This document shows, piece by piece, positions 62,900-64,000 of a stretch of 64,000 nucleotides of DNA. Origin of the DNA: Profftia tarda (lineage in GTDB: Bacteria > Pseudomonadota > Gammaproteobacteria > Enterobacterales > Enterobacteriaceae); assembly GCF_904848675.1 (NCBI RefSeq), contig NZ_LR890047.1:248001-312000 (forward strand). The letters run 5' to 3'. Made by a program: the position numbers and the translations under genes. The number at the start of each line of letters is the position of its first letter. Position 1 is the first letter of the stretch. The notes under the pieces are model-generated. The model had not been told where the DNA came from. It searched no databases and was given only the letters and a program-made list of their open reading frames with translations.

Positions 62900-64000
62900 A
62901 TGTCAGCATATTTCAAAAATGACGTGGACCCAATCGAAACCTGTGATTGGGTGCTGGCAATTGAATCTGTTCTCCGCAAGGAAGGTGTGGATCGTGCTCA
63001 GTATTTGATTAATAAGTTGTTAGCTGAGGTCCATAAAACAGGTGTAAACATACCTACTGAAGATATGAGTCGCAATTACGTTAACACTATACCTCTAGAG
63101 GATGAACCTACATATCCAGGTAATATAGATCTAGAATATCGCATCTGTACAGCAATTCGCTGGAATGCAATTATCACCGTCTTACGTGCATCGAAAAAAA
63201 ATCTAGAACTAGGCGGTCATATTGCTTCTTTTCAATCTTCCGCTACTTTATATGAAGTGTGTTTTAATCATTTTTTTCGAGCCCGCAATCAGATAGACGG
63301 TGGAGATTTAGTGTACTTTCAAGGTCATATTTCTCCTGGTATTTATGCTCGTGCCTTTCTTGAAGGTCGTCTTACAGAAGAACAGCTAAATAACTTCCGT
63401 CAGGAAGTCCACGGCAAAGGATTATCTTCTTACCCGCATCCTAAATTGATGCCTGAATTCTGGCAGTTCCCGACTGTATCGATGGGTTTAGGACCAATTA
63501 GTGCAATCTATCAAGCTAAGTTTTTAAAATACTTAGAGCACAGGGGTCTAAAAGATACCTCTGAACAAAGAGTGTATGCTTTCTTGGGTGATGGTGAGAT
63601 GGATGAGCCGGAATCTAAGGGCGCTATTACTATAGCAACCCGGGAAAAACTAAATAACCTATGTTTTATTGTAAACTGTAATCTGCAGCGTTTGGATGGA
63701 CCAGTAACCGGAAATGGTAAAATATCTAATGAATTAGAAGATATATTTATAGGTGCTGGCTGGAATGTCATCAAGGTTATATGGGGAGGGCGCTGGGATG
63801 CACTCCTGCGTAAAGACACCACCGGTAAACTAATAAAATTGATGAATGAAACCCCGGATGGGGACTACCAGAATTTTAAATCTAAAGATGGTGCTTATGT
63901 TCGTAAACATTTCTTTGGTCGTTACCCTGAAACAGCTGCTTTGGTCAAAGATATGAGCAATGAAGATATATGGCTATTAAACCGTGGTGGTCATGATCCT
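62900..64000 (+). CDS. aceE: Pyruvate dehydrogenase E1 component AceE, N-terminal part
   Basis: 367 codons from the ATG at 62900 to the window edge (the E. coli protein has 887). E1 of the pyruvate dehydrogenase complex decarboxylates pyruvate with thiamine diphosphate and transfers acetyl to AceF. The N terminus (NDVDPIETCDW, AIESVLRKEGVDRAQYL) matches E. coli. ASFQSSATLYEVCFNHFFRA, YFQGHISPG, and the ThDP/Mg motif FLGDGEMDEPESKG...NCNLQRLDGPVTGNGK are present. AAGGA lies 9 bp before the ATG. The frame is open to the end of the window, and the gene continues beyond it. Confidence 0.97.
   Translation, partial: MSAYFKNDVDPIETCDWVLAIESVLRKEGVDRAQYLINKLLAEVHKTGVNIPTEDMSRNYVNTIPLEDEPTYPGNIDLEYRICTAIRWNAIITVLRASKKNLELGGHIASFQSSATLYEVCFNHFFRARNQIDGGDLVYFQGHISPGIYARAFLEGRLTEEQLNNFRQEVHGKGLSSYPHPKLMPEFWQFPTVSMGLGPISAIYQAKFLKYLEHRGLKDTSEQRVYAFLGDGEMDEPESKGAITIATREKLNNLCFIVNCNLQRLDGPVTGNGKISNELEDIFIGAGWNVIKVIWGGRWDALLRKDTTGKLIKLMNETPDGDYQNFKSKDGAYVRKHFFGRYPETAALVKDMSNEDIWLLNRGGHDP

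Noticed and set aside
1..64000. CRISPR arrays, prophage, IS elements, rRNA, tmRNA, RNase P RNA
   Set aside because: I looked for spaced repeats, transposase-like frames and conserved RNA signatures on both strands and saw none.

Overview
The window looks like part of a strongly reduced, AT-rich chromosome of a gammaproteobacterial (Enterobacterales) symbiont of an animal host, most likely an insect. Every recognisable protein reads as a close relative of its Escherichia coli counterpart. The genes stand in small islands separated by long AT-rich stretches with no reading frame. By my count about 26 kb of the 64 kb (roughly 41%) is coding or tRNA, which is very low for a bacterium. I see no insertion sequence, prophage, rRNA operon or CRISPR array. 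Low coding density with intact housekeeping genes fits an advanced stage of decay, in which inactivated genes have mutated beyond recognition but have not yet been deleted. I cannot name the species; Serratia symbiotica- or Sodalis-like symbionts are the type to compare.

Layout. 1-758: waaA (partial)-coaD. 1449-4954: nrdAB on the minus strand. 7028-9636: dnaQ, then gmk-rpoZ. 9637-15077: a 5.4-kb gene desert. 15078-16511: sbcB. 18777-23938: folA facing apaH and rsmA. 24366-28580: uvrD, lptM, kdsB and ycaR, all minus. 31342-37778: aroK-aroB, rpe and trpS, the E. coli order with damX, dam and gph gone. 39883-41939: ompR-envZ. 46375-50347: zapB, tRNA-Ser(GCT), tRNA-Arg(ACG), gshA. 52457-53926: rpsF-(priB pseudogene)-rpsR-rplI. 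55178-58966: alaS and csrA. 60333-61664: tdcC. 62900-64000: start of aceE.

How the genes work together. waaA, kdsB and lptM indicate that the cell still builds a Kdo-lipid A outer membrane with LptD. aroK and aroB belong to the shikimate route to chorismate, a typical nutritional role. nrdAB, folA, gmk and coaD make nucleotides and cofactors. dnaQ, sbcB and uvrD are remnants of replication fidelity and repair. gshA, tdcC and aceE cover glutathione synthesis, serine/threonine import and pyruvate oxidation. Two regulators remain: CsrA and the EnvZ/OmpR pair. EnvZ carries Ala where the phosphatase-motif Thr247 should be.

Main observations: a readable priB pseudogene between rpsF and rpsR; the EnvZ Thr247Ala change; a UvrD lacking its C-terminal tail; several hairpins too long to expect by chance (notably 45516-45569, 48579-48628 and 10011-10043) in gene-free DNA; a perfect 2 x 24-bp tandem repeat at 28800-28847; a tRNA-like relic at 20096-20154; and a rearranged serV-argV-gshA / alaS-csrA neighbourhood. 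I found no convincing new multi-gene system.
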